The notes: generated by a model from the letters alone, not told the origin. A DNA stretch of 64,000 nucleotides from Ditylenchus dipsaci (GCA_004194705.1 SADC01000020.1:310001-374000); one strand, 5' to 3'. Positions 12,501-22,007 are shown, counted from the first letter of the stretch. Numbers and translations: made by a program.

Positions 12501-15500
12501 GCTATGACTTTTTTCTTACTGGTGGACAAAAAGTCCTTGGACAATTTTTGAGCTCACTTTTTAAAATAAAAATTTAAACGATGAGAAAATTCCGAAAAAT
12601 AGGTTTTGTAGCCCTGAATCTCCTCTTTCAAATGGCATATTGAACTGAGCTTTATTATTTTGGATAAGTCACTATTTGGCTCCAAACACTTGTCTGGTCA
12701 TTTGAGAAGGTTACCAACGTTTCATCACTTTAACTGGTCAAATGTTTTATTGAATTTTAAGTGTCACTGCAGAATTTTATCACCATGTTGTAGCGCAGCT
12801 CAAGAGCTACAAAACCCATATCACAGAAAATTTTTTAAAGATCTGAGTGTTGAGATACGGCCTTTTGGAATAAATCAATTTCTTGAAAAATGACCAAAAT
12901 CCGAGAAATTGGCAAAAACTTTCATTTTGGTCATTTTTTCAAGAAATTGATTTATTCCAAAAGCCATATCTCAACAATCAAATTTTCAAAAATATTCTGT
13001 AATATGGGTTTGTAGCTCTTGAGCTGCGCTACAACATGGTGATAAAATTCTGCAGTGACACTTAAAATTCAATAAAACATTTGACCAGTTAAAGTGATTA
13101 AAACGTTTGGTAACCTTCTCAAAATGACCAGACAAGTGTTTGGAGCCAAATAGTGACTTATCCAAAATAATAAAGCTCAGTTCAATATGCCATTTGAAAG
13201 AGGAGATTCAGGGCTACAAAACCTATTTTCGGAATTTTCTCATCGTTAAATTTTTATTTTAAAAAGTGAGCTCAAAATTTGTCCAAGGACTTTTGTCCAC
13301 CAGTTAGATCAAATTTCGAATTTCTGTTTTCGCCATCGTTTTCTCTTGACGGACAATTTCGCTGAGTGTTTAATGTCTATAAAAATGCGTATAAAAATAC
13401 GATTTGCTCGGTCCCCCTTTGTTCTGGTCTGTGGGTAGCCCCTAGATGGTTAAAACTCGAATCACAAAGCGGCCAAGCGAAAATCGTATTTTTTTACATT
13501 ATACACTCAACGAAATTTCCCGTCAAGAAAAAACGATTGGCAAAAACAGAAATTCGATAGTAAAAAAGTCATAGCCATTTCAAATCCTATGGATTTCTTG
13601 AAACACCCTGTATTTTCCATATGCTGAATATAAGTCTATATGAGGTAAAGTTATTAGAGAGTGGAGTTCATGAAAGGAATGAGGTAATCCATATTAGTTT
13701 GAAACAAGTTATGATACAGTCAAACCTCGATTTAAACGACCCCCACCTCAAGTTCTTTCCCACTAGGGTCCGACACTTTTTTCAACACCATTTTTGAAAT
13801 AATTTGATCGATCTGTTTTGACAGTCTAGTCGCAAATATCGTAAGGATTCCGATTCAGCCGATCGTTTTTTCGAACACCCAAAGTTTTCGCTTTTAAAAA
13901 ATCAAAACCTCGATTTAAAGGGCATGCCCGTGCTTTAAGGCGCGAACCAGCAGTTTTTTTCGAATTTTTTCAAATCGTCCCATTTTCCTTCGTTCTGCGT
14001 CAAATCTGATATAGATGACCTTATACTGCTTTTAAAAACTAGACAGAAAACTTAAAAAATCTAGACGAGAACGAATGTGAAAAATTATCGAGAAAGAAAA
14101 GAACTGCTGGTTCGCGCCTTTTCTCCCATCGGCACGATCATGCCCTTTAACGACCTCCCTTTTGAAAATTAGAGGGTCGTTAAATCGAGGTTTTATTTTT
14201 TAATAGCGAAAACTCTAGATTTCTGAAAAACGATCGGCGAAAGACCAGACTGTCGAAAAAGAATCAATAAAATATTTGAAAATGGGTTAAAAAAAGTGTC
14301 GGACCCTAGGTGGGAACGAACCTGAGGTGGAGGTCGTTAAATCGAGGTTTGACTGTAATTACTTTTTAAACAATAGCATACGATACCATGATCATGTTTA
14401 GAAATTAATAATAAACTAAAAAATCAAGGAAAAGAAAAAAAGATTAAAAGAAATGAAAGAAATTGCAGCACAAAAATTCAGATACCGTATTTCCTCTAAT
14501 TGCCGCGCCGGGGCGGCAATTAGAAGCATGCAATTTTTTCAAACTTCAAGTGGTTCAAAACTCGTGTTTTAATTTACTGTTTGAGCTGTGTGAAAAGTGC
14601 CTGTTAGATTTTTGAAACCCCTCGCAGGCACTTTTTAGACAGATCGAACAGTTAATGAAAACAGGATTTTCAGACCACTTGAAGTCAGGGGGGGGCCCGC
14701 AATTAGAGGGGGGGCGCGACAATTAGAGAAATACGGTAATTTAGCTTAAAATCAAGAATAATTGTCTTTTTCAACATAAGGCCGCTCAATTTTGAAAACA
14801 GCGCCGGAGCCATAGCCGTTCGAAAATAGCGCCGGGGCCAGCGCCGAGACGAAAATTTTTAGCGCCGGCGCCGACCAAAATTTTTCATTGGCCCCAGCGC
14901 CGAAGCCGAGCGCCGGCCCGGCGCTGTTTTTACCGGGGCAGCGCCAGGGCCGGAACAACACTGTTGTGTGGTTTAGAAAAATTGGATGTAAAAGTTTATA
15001 AAAAAATTTTGCCTCGGTCTTCCATGTTCAAATCTCGCCTCTTCTCGCCAATCTTGTGCGCACCCTTAGTGTCCAACATTAGTCCTATTCTGTGCATAAA
15101 CGATAAAAACATGGCGGAGCACGATTAAAACTTCAACTATAACTATAATCTAGAGCCGATTATTGAATTACAGTCGACGCTCTCCATAGCGTCGCTCCCC
15201 ATTGCGTCCAGCTCTCCATTGCGTCCGCCTTTTTTTGGTTTGGTTGGTTGTCTATGAAATTACCGACCCTACCGGAGTAACCCCCCCCCCAAATGAAATT
15301 TTTTAAAGTGTTTTTAAACACCCTATATCGACCCAAAATTGCCTCGGGAGTTCAAAAAAGACATTATTTTTGAGTTCTGGTTAATAAAAAATTGAGTTTT
15401 GGACATTTTGAAATTTCGACCATTTGCCTGTTTTGGCATGTTTTGGTCACTGGAGCTGGGCAAAAATAGTCTCTAAATGCATTTTTGTTCAAGAGTCTTC

Positions 15501-18500
15501 TCGGAATTATGTCAAAGCCCCTGCGCCCCTTCGGGGCGCAGGGGGCTTGGTTGCTTGGGTTGAGATGCGCACACCCACATACCTTAGACGCAAATCACTC
15601 GAAAGTGACTCTGGATGCATAAAAAATGTATGCATACCAGTGTTATTTATGCGGTAGGTCCCAGTTAACAAAACTATGTTCAACATCTTCCTTTTCACAC
15701 TAAATTGGCCCTTTTGGTCCTTTCCCACCCTAATATGGCCCTAAATCCCTTCAAAAATGGTCAAAATAGGTATATTTGGGTGGTCCCAAAACTAAATTTT
15801 TTATTGACTAGAACATAAAAAATGCCTTTTTCGAGCTTCTGAGGCAATTTTAGGTCCATATAGGGTGTTTGGAAACACTTTAAAAAAAATTTCATTTGGG
15901 GGGGGGGGGGGTATACTCCGGTAGCGCCAAATTACCTATAAACGACTCTCCCCATTGCGTCCGCTCTTCATTGCGTCCAGCTCCCTATTGCGTCCGGGTG
16001 AGGCTGGTCCCGTCGGGACATTATAATTAACGCTCTCCATTGCGTTCGCCTGTTAAATTAGGGACAAAACGTGAAAATGAGTTGTAAAGGCCAATTATTT
16101 TTATATCTTCTGCAAGGAAAACATTGTTCACAACATTGTTTTTGCACTGCCAGTGTTCTTTCCGTTTTCTGAAATTTTTGTGATCGTGTAGTTTTTTTGT
16201 GATCATATAGTTATTGCATACCGTATTTCTCTAATAACTGCCCCGGGGCGCGTTTCTTTTCCAATCCTACTACATCAGAAGGAGGAAGTCACAATCTATT
16301 AGTGGAAATACGGTAGTTATTGTTCTTGTCAAAATTCCGTTTATTAACTCATAGCCTCAACTCCTGGCAAATCAAGAGTGATCACTCTGGAAACAAAGAA
16401 GAAAATCATCAAAGCTTTGCCTGGAGAGAATCGAGAAGAGCTGAGCAAGGATTTCTTTGTAGCCTCTTTTATTCCGCAGGGGGATTATTTTTCCACCCAT
16501 GAAAAGTTTTGAAATTGTAAATGAAAAATGGCCTTACAGTCAAACCTCGATATAGTGACACTCCAATACAGGGACACCTCCAATATAGTGACACCCTAAG
16601 ATCAGTCAGTCTAATTTTAGCTTAAATAAAATGACTAAATTGACACTCCAATATAGTGACACTCCAGTATAGTGACACCTGAAGCCGGTCCCAAGGGTGT
16701 CATTATATCGAGGTTTGACTGTAACTCTAAACTATTACTCTAATCCTAGTCGAAAAATGAGGGGGTGAGAGATGATTAGAGGGTGGGAGAGGAGGTCCGC
16801 TCTCCATAGCGTCCGGCTGTGAATACAGTCAAACCTCTATATAACGCCCCCCCCCTAAAAGTTCGTTCCCACCTTGGGCCCGACACTTTTTTAGCTCGAT
16901 TTTCAAAGCTTTTTTTAAATTCTGTTTTGACAGTCTGGTCGCAAATATCGCAAGGATTCCGATTTTGCCGATCGTTTTTCAATATTTGAATAATTTTACT
17001 ATTAAAGATACAAAACCTCTATATAACGGCCCTCTAATTTTTTTAGAGGCCGTTATATAGAGGTTTTGTATTTTTTAATAGTAAAATTATTCAAATATTG
17101 AAAAACGATTGGCAAAATCGGAATCCTTGCGATATTTGCGACCAGACTGTCGAAACAGAATTTAAAAAAAGCTTTGAAAATCGAGCTAAAAAAAGTGTCG
17201 GACCCAAGGTGGAACGAACTTTTAGGAGGGGGGGCCGTTATATAGAGGTTTGACTGTAGTTCAATACTATGACTCTCTCCATTGCATCCAGCTCTCCATT
17301 GCGTCCGGGTCGGGGCGGCCCCAGCCCGGACGCAATGGAGAGCGTCGACTTTATCTAAAAATCAATGGTTTTATTTAGTCTTCAAAAACTAGTTGTAAAT
17401 TTGTTGGTGCCATTCCAACTATTACAATTTTGTAGTGCGCTTGGTCTAAGTTATTTAAAAATTTACGGCTGTGAACGTCTTACTGAAAGGAATCTTCAAT
17501 CTATAAGCCGATGCAGCCAACTAAATACTCTTATTTTGAAAAATCGTTACTTTCTTTCAATGGTTTGCTAACAGAGACTGGACTTTTGTATTTGGCAAAT
17601 CTAGTAAAACTAGAGTATTTATATTTGAGCCTCTACAAAAGCACACTAAGCGATGATGTCCTCAAAGCAATAGTTCGAAGCAATCCAGGATTAAAGGTAC
17701 GTAAATTAGTTCTATTAGTCTTTGCAGGCGAAAACCAGTTTTAAGAGTTCATAACCCTACGTGAAATCTTATCAACCCGACTACGGGTGGGTGAATGTGA
17801 CCCCAGACCAATTGGTGCCAGTTTTATGATAAATTTATGGTCCATTATTTATGTATATAACTTTTTTGTAAAATGTTTAATACTCTTCTGATGGTACCAA
17901 TTGTTACCCAGCGAACCTTGCCACACTTGATAGTTAGAGATGCATTTTCACTAATTTGTAAATCATGTTTAAACGACTCCTAAGTAATTTTTATATGCTT
18001 AAAACAGAGCTGCCATCTCAAAAATTTAAAAAAGGCACATTTGGTCAAAAAACAGGAATTTGAAGGGAAAAGTGACGCTACTGTCATATACCAAGGCAAT
18101 TTTTTGCCAAATTTCGTTTTGACAACTTTCGTTTTGACACGTTTAGTTTTGCCAAGTTTCGTTTTTGCCAAATGTATCCTAGCCGGGGGGGGGGGTATAT
18201 TACAGTAGCTTTTTTTGGGGGGGGGGGGGTATATGACAGTAGGTCGATTTTGGGGGGGGGGGGATTATATTACAGTAGCGCCGGAAAAGTGCATTTTATC
18301 TAGATCTTTTCTCAAAATTTTACGTAAAAATTTTAAAAAGTTTATGCATCATATTGTAGCGCGTGAAAATCTGCATCAGATACAAGTATTAGATCGTGAG
18401 TGGGATCATGGATTCCTAATTTTTGAGAAGAAAGCAAAAAGTAGCCATGTATGACCATGCTTTTAGCATATTTCTTTAATCCTTTCCAAAATTAGGAAAT

Positions 18501-21500
18501 CATGATCCCACTCACGATCTAATACTTGTATCTGATGCAGATTTTCACGCGCTACAATATGATGCATAAACTTTTTAAAATTTTTACGCAAATTTTGAGA
18601 AAATCATGAAACCAAGGTAAAACCACGTTAATTTCCATATATCTCCATAAATTTTCAAAAATTGGCTAGTTGTCTCGCGAGTCTTTAGACCAGTTCTGTT
18701 GAAATTTTTTCTGGCGATCATTTTGGTATATCATACCAGAATTCGTAATGAAAAATTTTGAAAAAAGGACATTTGAAAAAAATGAACATTTTGACTATTT
18801 TTGAAGAAAAAGGTCATTTTATCCAGTGCTTATTGCTATTTTGGAGCGAAAAAAAAAGATTTTGACTAAAAACTTCTGAAATGAAAAGATTTTGGTTCCC
18901 AAAATAGGACAAATCTTTTTAAAAAGGACAATTACGAACCCTGTATTATACACAAAATTTTCCTTGTAATATTCACAGGATATAAGCCAAACTCGGCAAC
19001 CTTCAAATTTCGATATTAGTCATTATTTTTTTTTGAATTGGCGCCTTATTTTTTGAGCTAATTATAAAACTGAAAATGATTCAAGGCTACTTTTAGAACC
19101 AAAATTGATCGTTTTTTCAGATGGCGTAGAATTTCAGTTTTTGACATAGGCTCTAAAGTAGTTTTCGAGCCAAAATTCGTACAAAGTTTGATTTTCAAAA
19201 AATGAGATTTTTCGTTTTTTCAATTATTTTATTTAAGATTTAAAATATATACAGACGTGTAATATGTCATTCGAAAGTTCGTTCAATGGGCTTTAAAATA
19301 ATTGCAAGATTCAGAAATAGTGTTCACAAAAAGGGCTAGTCACGACCGTTTGAATCTTGAACGAATGTTCAAAAATGACGGTTTTTTTAATTGCCCTTTT
19401 GGCCACCTTTCTCAGACTGAAAAATGAAAATACGAAAATAAATCGGATTCTCCATGAAATTCTGCACCAGAATGAGCCGGTCTCACCGTCCGGCCTTTCC
19501 GTGTTAAATAAATTTTTGGCCGAAATTCGACTTTTTGCCTTGGTCCCCCAATGTAAATTGCCTTGGTATCCTACCCCGTTTTGGTGACTGAAGCTGGGCA
19601 AAAAAGTCTCTTTATGTATTTCTGATTAATAGTCTTGCTCGGAATTATGTCTAAGGTATGTGGGTGTGCGCATCTCAACCACAAGCTACCAAAAAGAGAG
19701 GAGGGGGCTTGGGACTTATTTAGGGGTATAGACGTTTCTCGAAAATGAAACTTTTTTCATTTTCGAGAAACGTTTCTCGAATTTGAAACTCAAAAGAGTA
19801 AAATATCTCTAGGTGTATACCTTATTTAGACATATCAAGGGTATTTGGCTGAATGTGATGGCCAAAGTCCAGCATATTCCACATTGCGGGGTTAGGGGTT
19901 AACACATGTATGTACGCTTATCCCTTGCAATGTGGAGTGTGCTGGTTTTTGGCCGCGAAGCGGCCAAATACCCTTGGTATGTCTAAATAAGTATCTTTAC
20001 AGGTATACATATATACCCCTAGAGATATTTTACTCTTTTGAGTTTCAAATTCGAGAAACGTTTCTCGAAAATGAAAAAAGTTTCATTTTCGAGAAACGTC
20101 TATGCACCCTTAATTTATTTTTAAAATTTATTTTTATTTTATTTTTTGAAACCTCTAAAAGTCTACCTTTCTAAAATCCTTCAATGAAGTTTTATAGCTT
20201 GTTGGAAAGCTGAGATCCTGGGCTACACGACAATACTAAAACTTTTAAAAATTAGCACAAAAATTAAGAAAAAATGCCAAAATAAAAACAAAGTTAAAAT
20301 TAGTCGGAAAAAAAAAGAAATTAGTCGGAAAAAAAAGTGTTTTAGTCGGAGAAAAAAGTATTGTCCATATATAAAAGTGATATTGATATAAAAACAATAT
20401 ACGGTCGACTCTCCCATTAACAAACCCCTAAAAGTTCGTTCCCACCTTGGGTCCGACACTTTTTTAGCCTGATTTTTTAAATTTTTTCCTAGTTCTGTCT
20501 TGACAGTCTGGTCCCAATATCGTAAGGATTCCGATTTTAGCGATCGTTTTTCAGAAATCCAAAATTTTTTTCTCTTTTTCTCAAAAATTCAATTTAAGGA
20601 CAGGGATTTTTGAAAAAGCCTTCCTTAAATCGAGCTTTTGCTTTTTTAGAGCAAAAAATTTTGGATTTCTGAAAAACGATCGCTAAAATCGGAATCCTTA
20701 CGATATTTGGGACCAGACTGTCAAGACAGAACTAGGAACAAATTTAAAAAATCAGGCTAAAAAAAGTGTCGGACCCAAGGTGGGAACGAACTTTTAGGGG
20801 GTTCGTTATTGGGAGAGTCGACTATAAAAGTTACCTGGAATATTTCAAAACAGTTATCATTTGGCCCCAAAAATTGTAAGGTCATTTCGAGTGATTGAGA
20901 ACCATTTCCATTCATTTAAAATGATCCCAATTTCGATCAAATGTAAAGCGGCCCTTCTTTATAATCAACTTTTTGCTTGGGAAAAGCTTAAGACGTAGAC
21001 TATGACAGTGCAAATCAAGACAAAATCAAACGTTTGTGTCAAAATACCGTATTTCCTCTAATAAACGCCCTCCCCAAAAGTCGGAAAATGTACCCAAACT
21101 TCTTTTTGTCGATTTCACAATTTCTTCTTGTATTCAATTTACATGATCCTTCACAATCATATACTGAAAATGACGCCAAGAAATAGGGCTACATTTTGAG
21201 TAAAAGTTTGCAGATGAGTATGTAAATAAAAATTACAAAAAACGTCACTTCCAAATTAATACCGAATAGTCTGTCCTAGAACTATTCGGTATTAATTTGG
21301 AAGTGACGTTTTTTGTAATTTTTATTTACATACTTATCTGCAACCTTATACTCAAAATGTAGCCCTATTTCTTGGCATCATTTTCAGTATATGATTGTGA
21401 AGGATCATGTAAATTGAATACAAGAAGAAATTGTGAAATCGACAAAAAGAAGTTTGGGTACATTTTCCGACTTTTGCGGAGGGCGTTTATTAGAGAAAAT

Positions 21501-21987
21501 ACGGTATGCGTCTTAGTGTTCTTTTGTGGCCATCTAAGTAGTCAGCTACTTTGCTGAAAATGTGCTTAGCCAAATTACCCTTTTTATAACGACTCTCGTT
21601 ATAATATTCGGAAAATAACACTCTTTCTTAGACCCTGTTTTGGTCGATCCGTTGAAAGACGTTATAACAAGAGTTGACTGTACAATTAATTTTTAGTGGC
21701 TTCAAATACAGAATTGTCAAAAAATAACTGATGATTCCATGCTATATATGCTCAACAACTGTGAGCAATTGAAGAGATTGGATGTTAGAGGCTGTGTCCA
21801 AGTGACTAGTGAAATATTGAAAAAGATTATTACAAACTTGGTGAACAAGCATGGCCAAAGCGTGCCAAAAACAGAAGAGCCTGAGATGAACTTTTTTGAA
21901 TTGAACTGCAATATGACTCAAATCAGCAGTCAAGATATTGATCAGTACAAAAATCCATGGTTGCTCATAAAATATTGGAACTTGTAA
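6594..21987 (+). CDS. F-box-like leucine-rich-repeat protein, four exons
   Basis: The exons are 6594-6745, 9901-10200, 17379-17696 and 21697-21987 (TAA). All three splice junctions keep phase (2, 2, 0) and have GT-AG ends. The joined product is about 353 aa once one base in exon 3 is allowed for. Exon 1 (LDIPTKMRIEAVCKDGEKLL...HCWRK) resembles an F-box only loosely. Exons 2-4 contain repeated cysteine-containing LRRs of the AMN1/FBXL type, for example LEELDLSHNDLTSISLKDLP and LKRLDVRGCVQVTSEILKKI. Proteins of this build usually recruit substrates to SCF ubiquitin ligases; that role is inferred from the family. The introns of 3.2, 7.2 and 4.0 kb are filled with fold-back repeats, unlike the 36-66 bp introns of neighbouring genes. 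The start was chosen because of the acceptor 8 bp upstream. An AATAAA follows at 22008-22013. Confidence 0.72.
6771..7006. mobile_element. CCGTATTT-family element, diverged ends
   Basis: The left end TACGTATTTCTCTATTAATT is mirrored by GATAGAGAAAATACGTTA at the right, with a GGGGTAA box inside each end. It sits 25 bp into intron 1 of the LRR gene. A partial neighbour with the same end begins at 7012. Confidence 0.55.
7310..8096. mobile_element. Poly-C/G ended fold-back element with hairpin cassette 1
   Basis: The arms of roughly 240 bp are near-perfect inverted repeats. The left starts with a run of C and then ACGGGACGATCAGGTGGAG; the right ends CCACCTGATCAGTCCCCGTG followed by a run of G. 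Both arms contain AGCCGGCT and GGCGCCTTTGAATTT blocks. The centre (7549-7823) is a copy of the hairpin cassette in minus orientation. There is no transposase frame. It lies within intron 1. Confidence 0.65.
7549..7823 (-). repeat. Hairpin cassette, copy 1
   Basis: This contains the long stem (about 7647-7750) with GGGTGTGCATCTCAACTC paired to GAGTTAGAGATGCGCGCAC. Its loop region has changed to CACTGAAAGAG, so the TTCG tetraloop is lost. On the outer side, read from the minus strand, come TCACTCGAAAGTGA and a diverged third hairpin. Confidence 0.55.
8163..8594. mobile_element. CAGTC-family palindromic element (pogo/Tigger-like MITE)
   Basis: The ends are CAGTCGACTCTCGATTTAAG and its exact mirror, each flanked by TA. 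The interior is an almost complete palindrome with arms of about 200 bp. They contain CGATCGGCAAAATCG, GCGACCAGACTGTC and GTCGGACCCAGCTGGG blocks that recur in other copies. TA duplications and CAGT ends are features of pogo/Tigger elements. It is non-coding. Confidence 0.65.
8596..9851. mobile_element. Composite fold-back element with hairpin cassette 2
   Basis: The outer arms pair TCTAACAAGAGAGGGACC (left) with CCCCTCCCTTGTTAGAG and then AAAATACGGTA (right), so the outer element belongs to the CCGTATTT family and has lost its extreme left end. An inner pair of arms (8736 to about 8990 and about 9370-9620) begins with the mirrored CTATAGAATC/GATTCTATAG next to C or G runs. The centre holds the hairpin cassette. 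The element lies just before exon 2 of the LRR gene. Confidence 0.6.
9128..9290 (+). repeat. Hairpin cassette, copy 2 (best preserved)
   Basis: Three hairpins occur in a row. The first, 9128-9236, pairs TCTAAGGTAAGTGAGTGC with the mirrored GCACACCCACATACCTTAGA and ends in a GCGCCCC-TTCG-GGGGCGC loop. The second is TCACTCGAAAGTGA (9243-9256). The third is CTCTGGATGCATG, a short A-rich loop, then CATGCATACCAGAG (9257-9290). No protein is encoded. Confidence 0.6.
9901..10200 (+). CDS. Exon 2 of the F-box-like/LRR gene
   Basis: This is a 300 bp exon between GTTAATAG and GTAGGC. The first base completes the codon left open by exon 1 (AG then A, giving Arg), and the last two bases (TG) are completed by exon 3. 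It encodes three to four LRR units with the spacing LxxLxLxxN/C, including LKSLTIERCEGIDNTKLANI and CPKLECLRLCLN. Confidence 0.75.
10650..10915 (-). repeat. Truncated fold-back arm with hairpin cassette 3
   Basis: One arm of the poly-G ended element family (TATGGGAAGGGAACTAATCA...) leads into a minus-orientation cassette at 10735-10880. It stops in the long stem at CCAAGCCCCCTAGAGGGG. The opposite arm is missing. Confidence 0.5.
10929..11218. mobile_element. CAGTC-family element
   Basis: It starts TACAGTCAAGCCTCTATATA and ends ATATAGAGGTTTGACTGTA. The left part holds a short internal palindrome around TTAGAGGGCCGTTATATAGA. The right part carries the conserved CGATCGGCAAAATCGG to GTCGGACCCAAGGTGGG block but its left counterpart is missing, so the copy is internally deleted. 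It closely matches one arm of 16826-17259. Confidence 0.65.
11219..12200. other. Repeat fragments in intron 2, including hairpin cassette 4
   Basis: A fold-back arm (11235-11520, CCTTTGGGCGACCAAGGCG followed by a poly-G end) is followed by unique AT-rich DNA. A cassette lies at 11779-11990, with a duplicated TCTAAGGTAAGT start, a shortened long stem (CCCCTTCGGGG), an intact TCACTCGAAAGTGA and an intact third hairpin. The sequence 12000-12180 then carries a partial arm of the GACCAAGGC family. Confidence 0.5.
12205..12305. repeat. GCGCCG-rich tract
   Basis: Dense GGCGCC/GCGCCG words are separated by TTAAAAATTT-type spacers, as at 4863 and 14785. The local GC content is far above the flanks. 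Confidence 0.5.
12483..13592. mobile_element. Three-level nested palindrome
   Basis: The outermost arms are GGATTTGTAATGGCTATGAC (about 12490) and its mirror at about 13570-13590. Inside lie a palindrome with arms of about 375 bp (12517-13305; GTAGCGCAGCTCAAGAGCTAC in the left arm, its inverse in the right) and another (13314-13560; AATTTCTGTTTTCGCCATCG mirrored near 13540). No open frame is convincing. A half copy of the 12517 arm occurs at 24625-24960. Confidence 0.65.
13712..14357. mobile_element. CAGTC-family element containing a nested TTAAAGGGCATGCC element
   Basis: The ends are TACAGTCAAACCTCGATTTA and TAAATCGAGGTTTGACTGTA. The inner arms include GGGTCCGACAC mirrored by GTGTCGGACCC. 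Inside, at about 13917-14156, lies a second inverted repeat with TTAAAGGGCATGCCCGTGC at the left and ATCATGCCCTTTAA at the right. Its inner arms are GCGCGAACCAGCAGTT and AACTGCTGGTTCGCGC. Confidence 0.65.
14483..14739. mobile_element. CCGTATTT-family element
   Basis: TACCGTATTTCCTCTAATTG at the left is mirrored by CAATTAGAGAAATACGGTA at the right, with GCGCGCC-like boxes just inside. The inner arms pair AACTTCAAGTGGTTCAAAAC with its approximate mirror. A related body occurs at 41177-41375. Confidence 0.65.
14785..14955. repeat. GCGCCGG-rich tract
   Basis: About 170 bp of GCGCCGGGGCCAGCGCC-type words with A/T-rich breaks. It gives rise to a spurious Ala/Pro-rich open frame on the minus strand. 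No function is assigned. Confidence 0.5.
15440..15690 (+). repeat. Hairpin cassette, copy 5
   Basis: The left side of the long stem is truncated, but GCGCCCC-TTCG-GGGCGC is intact. TCACTCGAAAGTGA is intact. In the third hairpin the inner stem reads GCATA paired with TATGC where other copies have GCATG and CATGC, a compensating change. Confidence 0.5.
16348..16512 (+). pseudogene. Pogo/Tigger-type transposase relic (CENP-B-like N-terminal helix-turn-helix)
   Basis: This open stretch of 54 codons from a TAA to TGA contains RVITLETKKKIIKALPGENR followed by EELSKDFFVA. The pattern LTLExKxxIIKxLxxGxxxxxLAxxF is that of the CENP-B/psq helix-turn-helix found at the start of pogo and Tigger transposases. 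There is no ATG at a sensible position and no catalytic domain, so it is a fragment. It lies inside an element with CAGTC ends, which fits. Confidence 0.45.
16534..16723. mobile_element. Short CAGTC-family element
   Basis: TACAGTCAAACCTCGATATA and its mirror enclose repeated words of the form ATAGTGACACTCCA. Most of the element is end sequence: the terminal motif GATATAGTGACACC is reiterated five times. It is non-coding. Confidence 0.65.
16826..17259. mobile_element. CAGTC-family element, full palindrome
   Basis: TACAGTCAAACCTCTATATA at the left is mirrored at the right. The arms of about 200 bp carry the conserved CGATCGGCAAAATCGG, GCGACCAGACTGTC and GTCGGACC blocks. The right arm is nearly identical to 10990-11218, suggesting recent movement. 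Confidence 0.68.
17379..17696 (+). CDS. Exon 3 of the F-box-like/LRR gene, carrying a one-base frameshift
   Basis: The exon opens after TTTTATTTAG in the phase required by exon 2. It reads LSYLKIYGCERLTERNLQSI and then SRCSQLNTLIL. After the run of five A at 17539-17543 the LRR sense moves to another frame, continuing as TETGLLYLANLVKLEYLYLS and ending NPGLK just before GTACGT. Adding one A to the run restores a continuous LRR reading. The break could be an assembly homopolymer error or a real lesion; the otherwise conserved downstream frame and intact splice sites favour an error. Confidence 0.7.
17697..18308. other. Start of intron 3 with poly-G tracts
   Basis: No coding signal after the GTACGT donor. 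Three runs of 11-13 G at 18185-18264 are each followed by TATATTACAGTAGC-like sequence, resembling repeated ends of poly-G elements. A short array of GTTTTGACAACTTTCGTTTTG-like units lies at 18112-18180. Confidence 0.4.
18309..18607. mobile_element. 300 bp palindrome
   Basis: The arms of about 125 bp pair TTATGCATCATATTGTAGCG with CGCTACAATATGATGCATAA, with only a few mismatches. The centre contains AGCCATGTATGACCATGC. No open frame and no relative elsewhere in the window was noticed. Confidence 0.6.
18608..19727. other. Intron 3 repeat remnants
   Basis: AT-rich DNA with AAAAATTTTGAAAA-type words. At 19530-19570 there is a GCCTTGGTCCCCCAA arm fragment, and at about 19590-19705 a decayed hairpin cassette (copy 6): TCTAAGGTATGTGGGTGTGC is kept but the long stem is broken. 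No gene other than the host intron. Confidence 0.4.
19728..20113. mobile_element. Palindromic element with GAGAAACGTTTCTC boxes
   Basis: The arms of about 130 bp hold CATTTTCGAGAAACGTTTCTCG and its mirror. The inner arms pair CATATCAAGGGTATTTGGC with GCCAAATACCCTTGGTATG. The centre carries GCAATGTGGA and TCCACATTGC as a further inner pair. It is non-coding. Confidence 0.6.
20401..20824. mobile_element. CAGTC-family element (variant ends)
   Basis: ACGGTCGACTCTCCCATTAAC at the left is mirrored by GTTATTGGGAGAGTCGACTA at the right. The arms of about 190 bp contain GTTCGTTCCCACCTTGGGTC and TCCGATTTTAGCGATCG, with mirrors. It is a complete palindrome with no coding capacity. Confidence 0.65.
21044..21508. 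mobile_element. CCGTATTT-family element, near-perfect palindrome
   Basis: TACCGTATTTCCTCTAATAA and a mirrored end enclose arms of about 225 bp with very few mismatches (GTTTGGGTACATTTTCCGAC against its inverse). The centre is AATACCGAATAGTC / GAACTATTCGGTATT. Such high arm identity suggests recent insertion or arm homogenisation. It lies 190 bp before exon 4 of the LRR gene. Confidence 0.7.
21697..21987 (+). CDS. Exon 4 (C-terminal) of the F-box-like/LRR gene
   Basis: It opens after TAATTTTTAG in phase 0 and continues the repeat with WLQIQNCQKITDDSMLYMLN, a textbook cysteine-type LRR. A non-repeat tail of about 45 residues follows and ends KYWNL at TAA (21985-21987). The tail is acidic and serine/glutamine-containing with no recognised motif. 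Confidence 0.78.
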   Translation, partial: WLQIQNCQKITDDSMLYMLNNCEQLKRLDVRGCVQVTSEILKKIITNLVNKHGQSVPKTEEPEMNFFELNCNMTQISSQDIDQYKNPWLLIKYWNL

Positions 21988-22007
21988 TTTATTTATTTTT
22001 ATTCATA

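Larger units (their letters stand above)
15171..17351. mobile_element. Composite element with CAGTCGACGCTCTCC ends and nested insertions
   Basis: The left end (CAGTCGACGCTCTCCATAGC, 15173) and the right end (CAATGGAGAGCGTCGACT, to 17351) are inverted and framed by repeated CTCTCCATTGCGTCC words. Inside are a poly-G ended fold-back with hairpin cassette 5 (15270-15925), a CCGTATTT element (16219-16317), a transposase relic (16348-16512) and two complete CAGTC elements (16534-16723, 16826-17259). The relic suggests the parent was a pogo-type transposon. Confidence 0.5.
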
